Assembly (NCBI RefSeq): GCF_001519065.1
Contig: NZ_KQ954266.1
Location: 18,184 to 82,183 of the forward strand
Direction: 5' to 3'
Length of the DNA: 64,000 nt
DNA from: Novosphingobium sp. FSW06-99
GTDB lineage: Bacteria > Pseudomonadota > Alphaproteobacteria > Sphingomonadales > Sphingomonadaceae
How positions within the stretch are numbered: the stretch's first letter is position 1; each line of letters opens with the position of its first letter. The translations under genes were made by a program, and so were the position numbers. Shown one piece after another: positions 52,996 to 63,238 of this stretch. Below the pieces are notes generated by a model. That model was not told where the DNA came from. It saw only the letters and a list, made by a program, of their open reading frames with translations, and searched no databases.

Positions 52996-55548
52996 TCAGA
53001 AAGAGAAAGTGGCCTTGGCGTAGTAGTAACCGCCGTTGATGCCCCAGGGCGTGAACGATGCCGGTGCATTGTAGACGTTGCCATTAAGCGGACGGCTCAG
53101 CCCCGGTGCCAGCGGCAGGGTCGGGGCCTGTTTGTTGAACACGTTGTTCGCACCGACGTCAAAGCGGACCGAATGGGTCAACTTGAAGCCGATGTCGATA
53201 TCGGTGATCGCGGTCGCCCCAATCTTGAACAGCTCAGAGTTGGGGCCTTCACCCGAACCGCTGGGGCTGAGGTGCTGGCTCGTCGTCCCATAGAGCGTTT
53301 CGCGCAGGTTGATCGACAGCGAACCGAGCGTCCACAGCGCGTCGGCAATCACCTTCACGCGCGGCGTAGCCGTGGTAAGCCCGTCGATGGCAGTCTGGGT
53401 CAACAGCGAAGTCTGCCCCGCGCTGGCATTGTAGACCGAGGCTGGCAGACCGACGATGTTGGTCAGGTCGGTCTTGTTGTAGTTGAAGCCAAGGCTCCAG
53501 TCGACTTTGCCGGCGCTGTCGAAATCGCTGGCATAGTTGGCAGTGGCTTCAACACCGCGAGTGCGGGTATCGGCGCCGTTGCTGAAGATGTTGATGCCCG
53601 AATAGCTGGTTGCATCGGCCAGCGACACCCCGCGTGACGTCAAAGCATTCAGGATTGACTGCGAAACCACGTTGGCGGGCGTGATGGCCCCGCCGACACT
53701 GCCTTCAGAGCCGAACAGCGCGCCCGATGCAACGATCCGGTTGGTGATCTTGATCTGATAGGCATCGACGGTGATCTGCAGCTTTGGCGCGGGGTGCGCG
53801 ACAAAGCCAAACGACAGGTTGGTCGACTTTTCAGGCTTCAGCTTGGGAAAACCGAGCAATTGCGCGGCCGAAGAGTTTGGCGGCAACTGACCGAACGTGG
53901 TGCCCGGACCGACGTTGACCGACGAGTAGTATTCTTCGGCCAGGGTCGGCGCGCGGAACCCGTTGGAGAACGTGCCGCGAATACCCAACGCCGGCGAGAA
54001 ATCGTACCGGGCGTTGAACTTGCCGGTTCCGACGCTGCCGAAATCGGAATAATGTTCATACCGACCGGCAACGTCGATATGCAATCCGGTAATCGGATCG
54101 ACCGCAAGATCGCCGTACCCGGCATAACCGGTGCGGCTGTACGAACCGGCATCGGTGGGCGCAAAGCCCGGATAGGATTGCGCGCCACCATCGATATAGG
54201 ACGAAAATTCGCCCTGTCCGATTGCATAGCTGTCGCGGCGCCATTCACCGCCAAAGGCCAGCGTGATCGGCTTGGCCAGGCCCGCATCGAATTCGCGGGT
54301 GATGTCGAGATTGCCCGACCATTCGGCGTTGACCAACTGGCCGTCATAGAAATTGCGCTGCAGATCGGTCAACACCGTTGGCGTGGCAGCCTGAAGTTCG
54401 GAAAACAGCGCCGGGTTGGCCGAATTGAGCGTCGACAGACTGACCGAGTCACGGCCATACGTCAGCGACAGGTCATAGTGCCACTTGGACATATCGCCCT
54501 TGAGACCGGTGGTCATCGAAAAGTCTTCTTCGCGCAGACTTTCCTGCGGCTGGAAACCGGCGGGCAACGGATAGTTGACGGTGGTGCTGCCTTCGGGCGT
54601 GCCCGACACCTTGGTGGCCGGGCGGTAGTTTTCGTAGGATTTGGCAAAGCGGTTGCCATAGCTGCCGAACGCATAGAGCTGCATGTCGTCGGTCAGATCG
54701 TACCCGGCATTGAACGCGAAATTGTACAGCGAATACCGCGCATCCCCGTTGATGGTGTTCACGTTGGGATAGTCGGAATTCATCTGCAACCCGGCCAGGT
54801 TCACACCCGTGGCGGTGGGCGTGCAGGTGCTGGTGAAATAGCGACGGTCGCAATCGCCATGCTGGGTGAAATTGTGGAACTTGTATTCACCGGTCACGTT
54901 GACAAAACCGCGATCGCCCAACTTGAAACCAAAGTTGGCGCTGACCCCGGCGGTTTCGCCGCCATGCTCGTAATTGCTGCCGCCGGTCGCCGAAATCGTA
55001 CCGCCGTGATCGGCATTTTTGGTGATGATGTTGATCACACCTGCGATGGCATCCGAACCATACTGCGCCGCTGCGCCGTCGGTCAGCACTTCGATATGCG
55101 CAATTTCACCGACCGGCACGAACGAAAGATCGGTGGTGGCGCTGCCCGAATAAGGGCTGCCGCCCAGCACCGCCAGGTTGGCGGTGGTATGACGCCGTTT
55201 GCCGTTGATCAGCACCAGCGTGTCGTTGGGGCTGATCCCGCGCAGCGCGGCCGACAAGGTAAGATTGGCCGTGTCGCCACCAAATGCGTTGAAATTGAGC
55301 GAAGGCAACGATTGCGCGAGGACTTGGGTCAGATCCTGCTGGCCGACATTGGCAATGGTGGACGCGCCGACGATTTCGATCGGGGCGGCGCTGTCGGCGG
55401 CCCGTGTGCCGGTGGTGCGGGTGCCGGTGACGATGATGTCGGGCGCGGTGGCAGGGGCTTCGACGGCAGGCGCCGGTGCATCGGCGGCAAATGCCGTCAT
55501 CGGCGCGACAATGGCCAGCGCCGTCGTCGTGAACAAAAGTGTCTTCAT
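52996..55548 (-). CDS. TonB-dependent receptor
   Basis: 850 aa from ATG 55548, preceded by AGGGAAAACTGC. Signal peptide MKTLLFTTTALAIVAPMTAFA, TonB-box-like DIIVTGTRTTGT, plug (LRGISPNDTLVLINGKRRH, AAQYGSDAIAGVINIITK) and a barrel ending in YYAKATFSF. Substrate unknown; it is followed by a TPR-sulfotransferase. Outer membrane. Confidence 0.93.
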   Translation of the reverse strand: MKTLLFTTTALAIVAPMTAFAADAPAPAVEAPATAPDIIVTGTRTTGTRAADSAAPIEIVGASTIANVGQQDLTQVLAQSLPSLNFNAFGGDTANLTLSAALRGISPNDTLVLINGKRRHTTANLAVLGGSPYSGSATTDLSFVPVGEIAHIEVLTDGAAAQYGSDAIAGVINIITKNADHGGTISATGGSNYEHGGETAGVSANFGFKLGDRGFVNVTGEYKFHNFTQHGDCDRRYFTSTCTPTATGVNLAGLQMNSDYPNVNTINGDARYSLYNFAFNAGYDLTDDMQLYAFGSYGNRFAKSYENYRPATKVSGTPEGSTTVNYPLPAGFQPQESLREEDFSMTTGLKGDMSKWHYDLSLTYGRDSVSLSTLNSANPALFSELQAATPTVLTDLQRNFYDGQLVNAEWSGNLDITREFDAGLAKPITLAFGGEWRRDSYAIGQGEFSSYIDGGAQSYPGFAPTDAGSYSRTGYAGYGDLAVDPITGLHIDVAGRYEHYSDFGSVGTGKFNARYDFSPALGIRGTFSNGFRAPTLAEEYYSSVNVGPGTTFGQLPPNSSAAQLLGFPKLKPEKSTNLSFGFVAHPAPKLQITVDAYQIKITNRIVASGALFGSEGSVGGAITPANVVSQSILNALTSRGVSLADATSYSGINIFSNGADTRTRGVEATANYASDFDSAGKVDWSLGFNYNKTDLTNIVGLPASVYNASAGQTSLLTQTAIDGLTTATPRVKVIADALWTLGSLSINLRETLYGTTSQHLSPSGSGEGPNSELFKIGATAITDIDIGFKLTHSVRFDVGANNVFNKQAPTLPLAPGLSRPLNGNVYNAPASFTPWGINGGYYYAKATFSF

Positions 55549-55950
55549 GCAGTTTTCCCTCATCGTTCGTGCTTTGACCCGGTTGGAGCCCGTTTGGCCG
55601 CATGTGTTTTGCAGCTCGTTCACCATGGCTACGCACGCGGGGGGAGGATCGAATATACTGCGAATGACGTATGGACTTATCGAGCGGGACCGGTTTTCTA
55701 GCCCTACGCTTGAGAATTCGGCCATTTTTGTCGCAATGCAAAAAAGTCACACTGCGATGCATAATGGTATCGATTGCAAACCGGACCGGATCGCGGCCCG
55801 AAAGGGCAGGTTTTGCGTCGAAATTGGATGAGATTCCGACCCTCGGACGCTGCCCCGCCGGATCATCATCGTGATCAATCTGCCACACCGGCTAAGCGTC
55901 GATCGACACCGCTGACCGGTCGTTGCCGATTGACGGCCGATCACTAGCGC
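55549..55950. other. Gene-free promoter region of the second TonB receptor
   Basis: About 400 bp with no gene that I can support. It holds the upstream region of the TonB receptor gene; ORFs crossing it are shadows of the receptor gene or of the adjacent repeat. Confidence 0.6.
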
Positions 55951-56234
55951 CTAGGCGGCGTGGACAAGTTCCGCAACGCCACGGCTGGAGGCCAAAGCCG
56001 CCAGTGCGAGGAGGCGCGGTGAAGGAATATCGGCTATATTTTAAGCCGAGCCGACGCTGCAATGGCGGCTTTGGGTCCAGCCCCTTCGGGGTTGCCCTGT
56101 AAAAGGCCCCCGCGGCGTCGCTCAGCCTTGATGGAGGCCCACTCCACCTGCGGCTTCGCTCCCCCTTGTCGCACTTGGGCCGGGGCCTTTTACAGGGCAA
56201 CCGTGGCGTTGCGGAACTTGTCCACGCCGCCTAG
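55951..56234. repeat. Nested inverted-repeat element (possible MITE)
   Basis: Outer perfect 34-bp inverted repeats (55951-55984 and 56201-56234, ends CTAGGCGGCGTGG) enclose two further inverted pairs: 12 bp CCAAAGCCGCCA (55992-56003 / 56063-56074) and 21 bp (56090-56110 / 56182-56202; GGTTGCCCTGTAAAAGG). A TCGGCT/AGCCGA hairpin is also inside. No transposase. Ends in CTAG on both sides. It may be a non-autonomous mobile element or a large structured RNA. Confidence 0.75.
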
Positions 56235-56274
56235 ACTTGGGGTCCCCGACCATCAGGCCGCGAAAGATCGTCCC

Positions 56275-57597
56275 ATGTCCACACGCCCGCTGCTTGCCAT
56301 CACCGCTGCCCTGCTGTTCCCGGTCGCCGCGCAGGCCGCCACGCCGCAATCGGCGATCGATGCGGTGATCGATCGCAACTGGTCGGATCTCGATGCGCTC
56401 TATGTCGATCTGCACAGCCATCCCGAACTGGGCTTTCAGGAAGAGCGTACCGCCGCGCTGCTGGCCGAACGCATGCGCAAGCTGGGCTTTGTGGTGACCG
56501 AACATGTCGGCAAGACCGGGATCGTGGCGGTCTATCGCAACGGCACGGGGCCGGTGGTACTGGTACGCACAGAACTTGACGCCCTGCCGATGGAGGAAAA
56601 GACCGGCCTTTCTTATGCCAGCCGCGTCCAGGCCAGTGGCGAGGACGGGCGACCGACATTCGTCGCGCATTCATGCGGGCACGACAATCACATGGCGGCA
56701 TGGATCGGCACGGCCGAGGCACTCCTGGCGCTGAAGGATCGCTGGCACGGGACGCTGGTGTTTGTCGGGCAACCGGCCGAGGAACTGGTGTCGGGCGGCA
56801 AGGCCATGCTGGATGACGGGCTGTTCACCCGCTTTCCCAGGCCCGATTATGGCTTTGCCGCGCATGTCGGCCCTGGCCTGGCCGGAACGGTCACTGTCAA
56901 GCAGGGACCGATGACATCGGCGGTCGACACCATCCTGATCACGTTCAAGGGAGTGGGCGCGCATGGATCGATGCCCGACAAGGGCATCGATCCGATTGTC
57001 GAGGGCGCCCACTTCGTCACCGACGTGCAAAGCGTGATCGCGCGCGAAAAGGACCCGTTCAAATTCGGTGTCGTAACGGTCGGATCGTTCCACGCCGGAT
57101 CGGTGTCGAACATCATTCCCGATCACGCCGATCTGCAACTGACCTTGCGGTCATACGATCCCGACGTGCGCCGCGTGATCAACGCGGGCGTAGAGCGCAC
57201 CGCGCGTGCCGAGGCGGACATGGCGCGCGCGCCTGCGCCCGACATCCGCCATACTTTCACCGCCAGCCCGGTGATCAACGATCCTGCGCTGGCCAGCCGC
57301 ACCGCCACCCTGCTCAAGGCCGCGCTGGGTGATGCACGCGTGCAATTCGTGCCCGAAAATGCCCCTGGCTGGACCGCCAGCGAGGACTATTCCGAATTCG
57401 TCAACGCGGGCATGGTGCATTCGGTCTATTTCGCGATCGGCGGCTATACCAAGGACACGCTCGACCGCTACGCGGCGCAGGGCAAACCGGTGCCGGTCAA
57501 CCACTCGCCGCTGTTCGCCCCCGACCACACCAGCGCCATCCGCACCGGCATCGAAGTGCTGACGCTGGCCGTGCTGGGCGTGGCGGGCGATGGCTGA
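56275..57597 (+). CDS. Secreted M20 family amidohydrolase
   Basis: 440 aa from ATG 56275 (MSTRPLLAITAALLFPVAAQ signal peptide). The M20 peptidase/IAL-type amidohydrolase core is intact: LHSHPELGFQEERT, VLVRTELDALPMEEKTGL, HSCGHDNHMA (metal ligands) and VGQPAEELVSGGKAM (catalytic Glu). Hydrolyses an N-acyl or peptide substrate in the periplasm. It lies 40 bp after the nested repeat, which may carry its promoter. Confidence 0.9.
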   Translation: MSTRPLLAITAALLFPVAAQAATPQSAIDAVIDRNWSDLDALYVDLHSHPELGFQEERTAALLAERMRKLGFVVTEHVGKTGIVAVYRNGTGPVVLVRTELDALPMEEKTGLSYASRVQASGEDGRPTFVAHSCGHDNHMAAWIGTAEALLALKDRWHGTLVFVGQPAEELVSGGKAMLDDGLFTRFPRPDYGFAAHVGPGLAGTVTVKQGPMTSAVDTILITFKGVGAHGSMPDKGIDPIVEGAHFVTDVQSVIAREKDPFKFGVVTVGSFHAGSVSNIIPDHADLQLTLRSYDPDVRRVINAGVERTARAEADMARAPAPDIRHTFTASPVINDPALASRTATLLKAALGDARVQFVPENAPGWTASEDYSEFVNAGMVHSVYFAIGGYTKDTLDRYAAQGKPVPVNHSPLFAPDHTSAIRTGIEVLTLAVLGVAGDG

Positions 57598-57614
57598 ACC
57601 CCGCCCACCGCGCG

Positions 57615-59306
57615 TCACACCAGACTGAGCCGGTCGCCATCGACGCGGCGGAACGAATCCGGGCTGGCCGCGTTCCACCAGCGGGCCAGGTTCGCATGGC
57701 CGGTGCCCGCGATCAGTTCGCCCGGCTGCACAAACGGATAGATTTCGTCGAGCGCGCGCATTTCGGCGGTGTTGACTCGCTGACGCATGTGGAACGGGCG
57801 CAAATCCGACGGACTGTCGAGCCCGGTCGAGACGATGATTTCATGCAGCGCCTTGATCGTCGCGGCATGAAAGCGGGCCACGCGTTCGGCCTTTTCGGGC
57901 ACCACCAGCCCGCGCTGGCGCGCCAGCGATTGCGTGGCGATGCCGGTGGGGCAGCGATCGGTGTGGCATTTGAGCGACTGGATACACCCGATCGAGAACA
58001 TGAACGCGCGCGCCGCATTGCTCCAGTCGGCGCCCAGCGCGGCGTTGATCGCCAACCCTGCGCCCGAAGTGACTTTGCCGCTCGCGGCCAGCCGCACTTC
58101 GCCTTTCAGCCCCGCGCCGACCAGCGCGTTGCGGGCAATCATCAGCCCTTCGCGCAAGGGCATGCCCACCCGGTCCGACAGTTCCTGCGGCGCGGCGCCG
58201 GTGCCGCCCTCGCCCCCGTCGATCACGATGAAATCCAGTCGCACGCCGGTCTTGAGCATCGCCTTGGCCAGCGCAAAGACTTCGTGCGGCATGCCCACGC
58301 ACAGTTTCAGCCCGACCGGTTTCCCCCCTGACAGTTCGCGCAGCCGTGCGGCAAATTCCATCAGTTCAACCGGCGTGCCGAACGCGCTGTGGCGCGGCGG
58401 CGAAACGCAATCCTCGCCCAGCGGCACCCCGCGCGTCATGGCAATTTCGGGGGTGACTTTGGCGGCGGGCAACACCCCGCCATGGCCGGGTTTGGCGCCC
58501 TGGCTCAGCTTGATCTCGATCATCTTGACCGCCGGATTGGCGGCATGGTCGGCAAACATCGCCGGATCGAAATGCCCGGTGCGGTCGCGACAACCGAAAT
58601 AGCCCGAGGCCACCTGCCACACCACATCGCCACCGTGTTTCAGGTGATAGGGCGACATCGACCCCTCGCCGGTGTCGTGATAACACCCGGCCAGCTTGGC
58701 CCCCAGGTTGAGCGCCTCGATCGCGCGGCCACCCAGCGCGCCAAAGCTCATCGCCGAAACATTGAGCCGCGATGCCGAATAGGGCCGCGTGCACTGGCTC
58801 GATCCGACCAGCACGCGCATCGCGACGTCGGCATCGGGGTTGGGCAGCATCGAATGCGACAGCCATTCATATTCGCTGGAATAGACATCGAGTTCGGTGC
58901 CGAACGGATGGGCATCGGCGCTGCCATGCGCGCGGGCATAGACCAGATCGCGGTCTTCATGGCTGAACGGGCTGCCATCGAGATCGCCTTCGACCAGATA
59001 GGACCGCGAAAACGGACGCAGGCTTTCAAAAAACCACCGCGCCCGTGCAGCGCCGGGAAAATTGCGCCGCAGGCTGTGTTCGGTCTGGGTCAGATCGATC
59101 ACTGCCACCAGCAGCAACGGCACCGCCACCACCAGGGCCAGGCCCCAGGCCAGCGCGCCGGTGATCACGATCCCCGCCACGCCGGCAATCGCCAGCGCGA
59201 GCCCGATCCAGATCAACAGGTTGCGGCGAACCGGGTTGTCGCGAAACAGCGCCCTGACCAGACTGGCCATGGTATCCCGATTGTCTGCCACCGGTGCCTT
59301 TTGCAT
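57615..59306 (-). CDS. FMN-binding glutamate synthase family protein
   Basis: 563 aa from ATG 59306, with GGAG 6 nt upstream. Two N-terminal membrane helices (residues about 30-75) are followed by a glutamate-synthase-like FMN/Fe-S TIM barrel: SAMSFGALGGRAIEALNLGA, HDTGEGSMSPYHLKHGGDVVWQVASGYFG, VIDGGEGGTGAAP and CIQSLKCHTDRCPTGIATQ. The Cys cluster for a 3Fe-4S centre is present. No glutaminase domain, so it is not a complete glutamate synthase. Role unknown. Confidence 0.88.
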   Translation of the reverse strand: MQKAPVADNRDTMASLVRALFRDNPVRRNLLIWIGLALAIAGVAGIVITGALAWGLALVVAVPLLLVAVIDLTQTEHSLRRNFPGAARARWFFESLRPFSRSYLVEGDLDGSPFSHEDRDLVYARAHGSADAHPFGTELDVYSSEYEWLSHSMLPNPDADVAMRVLVGSSQCTRPYSASRLNVSAMSFGALGGRAIEALNLGAKLAGCYHDTGEGSMSPYHLKHGGDVVWQVASGYFGCRDRTGHFDPAMFADHAANPAVKMIEIKLSQGAKPGHGGVLPAAKVTPEIAMTRGVPLGEDCVSPPRHSAFGTPVELMEFAARLRELSGGKPVGLKLCVGMPHEVFALAKAMLKTGVRLDFIVIDGGEGGTGAAPQELSDRVGMPLREGLMIARNALVGAGLKGEVRLAASGKVTSGAGLAINAALGADWSNAARAFMFSIGCIQSLKCHTDRCPTGIATQSLARQRGLVVPEKAERVARFHAATIKALHEIIVSTGLDSPSDLRPFHMRQRVNTAEMRALDEIYPFVQPGELIAGTGHANLARWWNAASPDSFRRVDGDRLSLV

Positions 59307-59555
59307 GCCCGTCTCCATCTGCCCGGCCCGCACCGCTGCAGGCCCTGCCCTGCCTCGCCTGCGTCGCCGCCAAAGTAAAGGGGGTGTTCGTACAGCAAAA
59401 ACCTTGGTCACATGGCGACCGGCCCGATCATGGTTAAGCCTTGGCCATGGCCCGCTATGCAGTGATCCGCGCTGCCCGATTAAGCCCGCCGCGACGCTAA
59501 TCCGTGCATAGCGGACACCATGCCCGATTGCCGGGTCAACGGATCATGCGCCGCT

Positions 59556-60095
59556 ATGAAGGGCATTGTTTTCAACCTGCTGGAAGACGTCGTCACGGCC
59601 CGGCACGGACCTGACGCGTGGCCGGACCTGATCGATGCGGCGGGCGTCGGCGGGGCCTATACCTCGCTCGGGTCCTATCCCGATGACGATATGGTGGCAC
59701 TGGTCAACACCGCCGCCGCCGTGCTGGTGCAATCTCCGGCGGATGTGCTGCGCTGGTTTGGCCGCAGCGCAATGCCGTTGCTGGCCACCCGTTTTGCCCA
59801 CCTGTTTGCCTCTCACACCCATGCGCGCAGTTTTGTCGGCAGCGTCAACGCCATCATCCATCCCGAAGTGCGCAAGCTCTATTCGGGTGCGGGGTGCCCG
59901 CATTTCCATTTCAGCGATCGCGAGGATGGTGCGCTGATCATCGGCTATCATTCGCCCCGTCGTCTGTGCGCACTGGCCGAAGGGTTCGTGCTCGGTGCTT
60001 CGGACCACTATGGCGAAACGGTTGCCATCGACCACCTGGCCTGCATGTCGCAGGGCCAGCCGCTGTGTCGCCTTGCGGTGCGCTGGCCGGCATGA
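59556..60095 (+). CDS. H-NOX (heme NO/O2-binding) sensor protein
   Basis: 179 aa from ATG 59556 (MKGIVFNLLEDVVTARHGPD). The proximal heme ligand His102 (NAIIHPEVRKLY) and the heme-propionate YxSxR motif (Y131-H-S133-P-R135) are at canonical positions. It senses nitric oxide in the cytosol. Its stop overlaps the GGDEF-EAL gene start (ATGA), so the two form a NO to c-di-GMP signalling pair. Confidence 0.94.
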   Translation: MKGIVFNLLEDVVTARHGPDAWPDLIDAAGVGGAYTSLGSYPDDDMVALVNTAAAVLVQSPADVLRWFGRSAMPLLATRFAHLFASHTHARSFVGSVNAIIHPEVRKLYSGAGCPHFHFSDREDGALIIGYHSPRRLCALAEGFVLGASDHYGETVAIDHLACMSQGQPLCRLAVRWPA

Positions 60096-62203
60096 AGGCC
60101 GGCCGGATCACGCTCGAACAACCACCCACGGCGCGCATCGACCAGTTGCAGCGCCAGTTGCAGCGCGAGCGCAAGGCGCGTCAGGCCGCCGAGGCGATTG
60201 CCGAAAGCGGGCTGCGCGCGCTTTATGAAAGCAAGCGCTTTCTGGCCTTGCTACAACGCATTACAGAGCGCGCCAACAAGGCCGACACGCTGACCGAGGC
60301 GCTGTCCTATGCGCTGGGCGAAATCTGCGCGGAAATGGGCTGGGATTTCGGCAATGCCTATCTGGTGAACGCGCGGCAGGAGGCGGTGTCCTGCAATTGC
60401 TGGCATGTCGCCAACCCCGACCATCTGATGCCATTTGTTCAGGCTTCGCGCGACATCACCTTTGCACGCGGCCAGGGCTTGCCCGGGCGCGTGCTGGCCG
60501 AATCCCGCGCGCACTGGATCAACGATGTGCGCACTGATGAAAATTTCGTCCGTCGGGATACCGCGATAGCCTGCCGCGTCGTCGCAGGCTGCGCTTTTCC
60601 GGTCATGGCCGGCAACGATGTCGTGGCAGTTTACGAATTCTTTTCCCGCAAGGCGATCGAATCGAGCGAACTGGTGGTGGAAACCATCGCCCAGATCGGG
60701 GTACAACTGGGCCGTGTGGCAGAACGCGAACAATCGCGCGAAGCGCTGTTGCGCGATGCCTTGCACGATCCGCTGACCACGCTGCCCAACCGGGTGCTGC
60801 TGCGCGAACGCGCCACCAGCGCCTTTGCGCGCCTTTCACCCCGACGCCGGGGCCTGGCGGTGATGGTGATCGATCTCGACGGGTTCAAGGCGGTCAATGA
60901 CAAGCTGGGCCATCACGCGGGCGATTGCCTGCTGGTCGCAACGGCGGCGCGACTGCGCGATGCCGTCGATGAAACCGTTGGCGGCGAAAGTGTGTGGCGA
61001 TCAACGGTCATGCTGGGCGACGGCGGACGCACCCGCGCCACACTGGCGCGCACCGGCGGCGATGAATTCGTGGTCCTGATCGAAAACATCTCGCACCCAC
61101 GTCTGCCCCAGCGCGTCGCCGACGCCATCCAGGCCGAACTGGCGCTGCCGTTTTCGGTCGGCCGCGACGAAGTGGCCATCGGTGCCTCGATCGGGATTGC
61201 CCGCAGCCACGCGCGCTATGCAGACTATGACCAGATCCAGCGCGATGCCGATCTGGCCATGTATGAGGCCAAGGCCGCCGGGCGCGGCAAGACCGTCACG
61301 TTCACCAATTCGCTCGGCACCGTGGTGCGCGATCGCATGGCGCTGGAACGGGACTTGCGCGACGCGATCCGCGAAGACCAGTTCATCCTGCACTATCAGG
61401 CCATTCTCGACCTCGATGCGGGCACGATCGAAGGGTACGAGGCGCTGGTGCGGTGGAACCATCCCACCCGCGGACTGATCCCGCCGGGCGATTTCATTCC
61501 CACTGCCGAGGCCACCGGATTGATCGTGTTTATCGGCGACTGGGTGCTGCGCGAGGCGTGCCGCGCAATCTCGCGGTTGCACGAACAACTGGCCCGGCAG
61601 CCCTTGCAAAGCGCCGGTCTGCCGTGGGTTGCTGTCAATATAGCGCCGCAACAGTTCCTGCAGCCCGATTTCGTCCCCTATCTGCGTGCGGTCATCATGG
61701 AAACCGGGGTGCCGTCGCATTGCCTGAAACTGGAAGTGACCGAAGGCGTGGCGATCCTCGATGCAGAGCGCACCCGGCGCGTGCTCGAACAGTGTCGCGA
61801 GATCGGCATTCGCGTCGGCCTCGATGATTTCGGCACCGGCTATTCCTCGCTGTCCTATCTCCATTCGTTGCCGTTCGACACGATCAAGATCGACCGCGCC
61901 TTTGTTGCCGCGCTCGATCAGCCCAAAAGCCGCAAGATCGTCCGCACCATTCTCGAACTCGCGGGCAATCTCGATTTGTCGGTGGTGGCCGAAGGCATCG
62001 AAACCGCCGACCAGCAGGCGGCGCTGACTGCGATGGGTTGCGGCATGGGACAAGGTTTTCTGCTCAGCCTGCCGCTCGGAGAAATCGCCGCGTTCGATCT
62101 GCTCGCAGATCAATCAACCTATGCCAACGCAGGGCGCCGCAAACTGGCCGAATCGCCCAAGGCCCCGCTGCGCGCGCTGCCCGCACGCGCGTTCATGCGC
62201 TGA
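60092..62203 (+). CDS. GAF-GGDEF-EAL cyclic-di-GMP signalling protein
   Basis: 703 aa. N-terminal coiled coil (about 10-45), a GAF-like domain (about 50-205), GGDEF domain with intact active site (ARTGGDEFVVL) and EAL domain with intact EALVRWNHP, NIAPQQF, EVTEG, DDFGTGYSS and VAEGIET. The GGDEF has an insertion of about 25-30 residues just before the active site (LRDAVDETVGGESVW..., around 60955-61050). No I-site RxxD of canonical placement was identified. Coupled to H-NOX by a 4-bp overlap. Both activities look possible. Confidence 0.93.
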   Translation: MKAGRITLEQPPTARIDQLQRQLQRERKARQAAEAIAESGLRALYESKRFLALLQRITERANKADTLTEALSYALGEICAEMGWDFGNAYLVNARQEAVSCNCWHVANPDHLMPFVQASRDITFARGQGLPGRVLAESRAHWINDVRTDENFVRRDTAIACRVVAGCAFPVMAGNDVVAVYEFFSRKAIESSELVVETIAQIGVQLGRVAEREQSREALLRDALHDPLTTLPNRVLLRERATSAFARLSPRRRGLAVMVIDLDGFKAVNDKLGHHAGDCLLVATAARLRDAVDETVGGESVWRSTVMLGDGGRTRATLARTGGDEFVVLIENISHPRLPQRVADAIQAELALPFSVGRDEVAIGASIGIARSHARYADYDQIQRDADLAMYEAKAAGRGKTVTFTNSLGTVVRDRMALERDLRDAIREDQFILHYQAILDLDAGTIEGYEALVRWNHPTRGLIPPGDFIPTAEATGLIVFIGDWVLREACRAISRLHEQLARQPLQSAGLPWVAVNIAPQQFLQPDFVPYLRAVIMETGVPSHCLKLEVTEGVAILDAERTRRVLEQCREIGIRVGLDDFGTGYSSLSYLHSLPFDTIKIDRAFVAALDQPKSRKIVRTILELAGNLDLSVVAEGIETADQQAALTAMGCGMGQGFLLSLPLGEIAAFDLLADQSTYANAGRRKLAESPKAPLRALPARAFMR

Positions 62204-62206
62204 TCA

Positions 62207-63136
62207 TCACCACAAGTCGCCCGCGACCGACTTGAGCAGTTCTGCCGATTGGCGCAGCGCGGCGGTTTCGTCGTCCGTGAGGTCGGGCAGCAAAGTCGCC
62301 ATCACGCCCGCCGCGCCGATCACACGGGGCAGGCTGAGCGTGACATCGGCAATTCCCGCTACAACGGGGGTCAGCACCGATACGGTGAGCACCGCGCGCT
62401 GATCGTCGCGGATCGCCTCGACGATCCGCGCCAGCCCCGCGCCGATCCCGTACCAGGTCGCGCCCTTGCCCGCGATGATGCGATAGGCGGCGCGGCGTAC
62501 CCCGTCGTCGATGGCGGCGCGCACGCTTTCGTCAAGCCCGACACCCAGTTTGGCCGCTGCCGACAGCAGCGGCTCGCCGCCCACTTGCGCGGTCGACCAG
62601 GCCAGCACTTCGCTGTCACCATGTTCGCCCAGCACCGCCGCATGGACCGATTGCGGCGCGATACCCAGATGCGAGGCCAGCAACGTGCGAAACCGCGCGG
62701 TATCCAGCACCGTGCCCGAACCGATCACCCGCCCCGACGCCAATCCCGAGGCCTTGCGCGCGATACCGGTCATGACGTCGACCGGGTTGGACGCCACCAC
62801 CAGCAGCGCGTCGGGCGCGGCGGCGAGCACACGCGCAATCACATCGGCAAACACATCGGCATTGCGCGACAGCAGGCTGAGCCGGGTTTCACCGGGCTTT
62901 TGCGGCACCCCGGCGGCCAGGATCACCACCCCGCACCCCGCCAGTGCGCCATAATCCCCTGCACTGACCCGCGTCGCGCCAACGAACGGCACCGCATGCG
63001 CGATATCTTCAGCCTGTGCCACCGCCAGATCGGGGCGCGCATCGACAAACACGATTTCCGCCGCCGTACCCAGCAGCGCAAGCGCATAACCCGCCGCCGA
63101 CCCGACCATTCCCGCACCGACAATCCCGACTTTCAT
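62207..63136 (-). CDS. ldh: L-lactate dehydrogenase
   Basis: 309 aa from ATG 63136 (MKVGIVGAGMVGSAAGYALA). NAD-binding GxGxxG, the substrate loop AAGVPQKPGETR with Gln (lactate) rather than Arg (malate) after GVP, NPVDVMT and the catalytic His in LGEHGDSE are present. Convergent with the GGDEF-EAL gene. Confidence 0.9.
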   Translation of the reverse strand: MKVGIVGAGMVGSAAGYALALLGTAAEIVFVDARPDLAVAQAEDIAHAVPFVGATRVSAGDYGALAGCGVVILAAGVPQKPGETRLSLLSRNADVFADVIARVLAAAPDALLVVASNPVDVMTGIARKASGLASGRVIGSGTVLDTARFRTLLASHLGIAPQSVHAAVLGEHGDSEVLAWSTAQVGGEPLLSAAAKLGVGLDESVRAAIDDGVRRAAYRIIAGKGATWYGIGAGLARIVEAIRDDQRAVLTVSVLTPVVAGIADVTLSLPRVIGAAGVMATLLPDLTDDETAALRQSAELLKSVAGDLW

Positions 63137-63238
63137 AGATGGCTCCATTCCCGATCCCGGCAGGGTAGCACAGCGCCCCGCTTGACTCGCGACGCTTTAA
63201 TGCCGAGCCTCGGTCTGACCTTTGGGAGGGGTCAAGAC

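Noticed and set aside
55892..56200. 102-aa minus-strand ORF
   Set aside because: Lies entirely across the nested inverted repeat; composition follows the repeat, no family or start signal.
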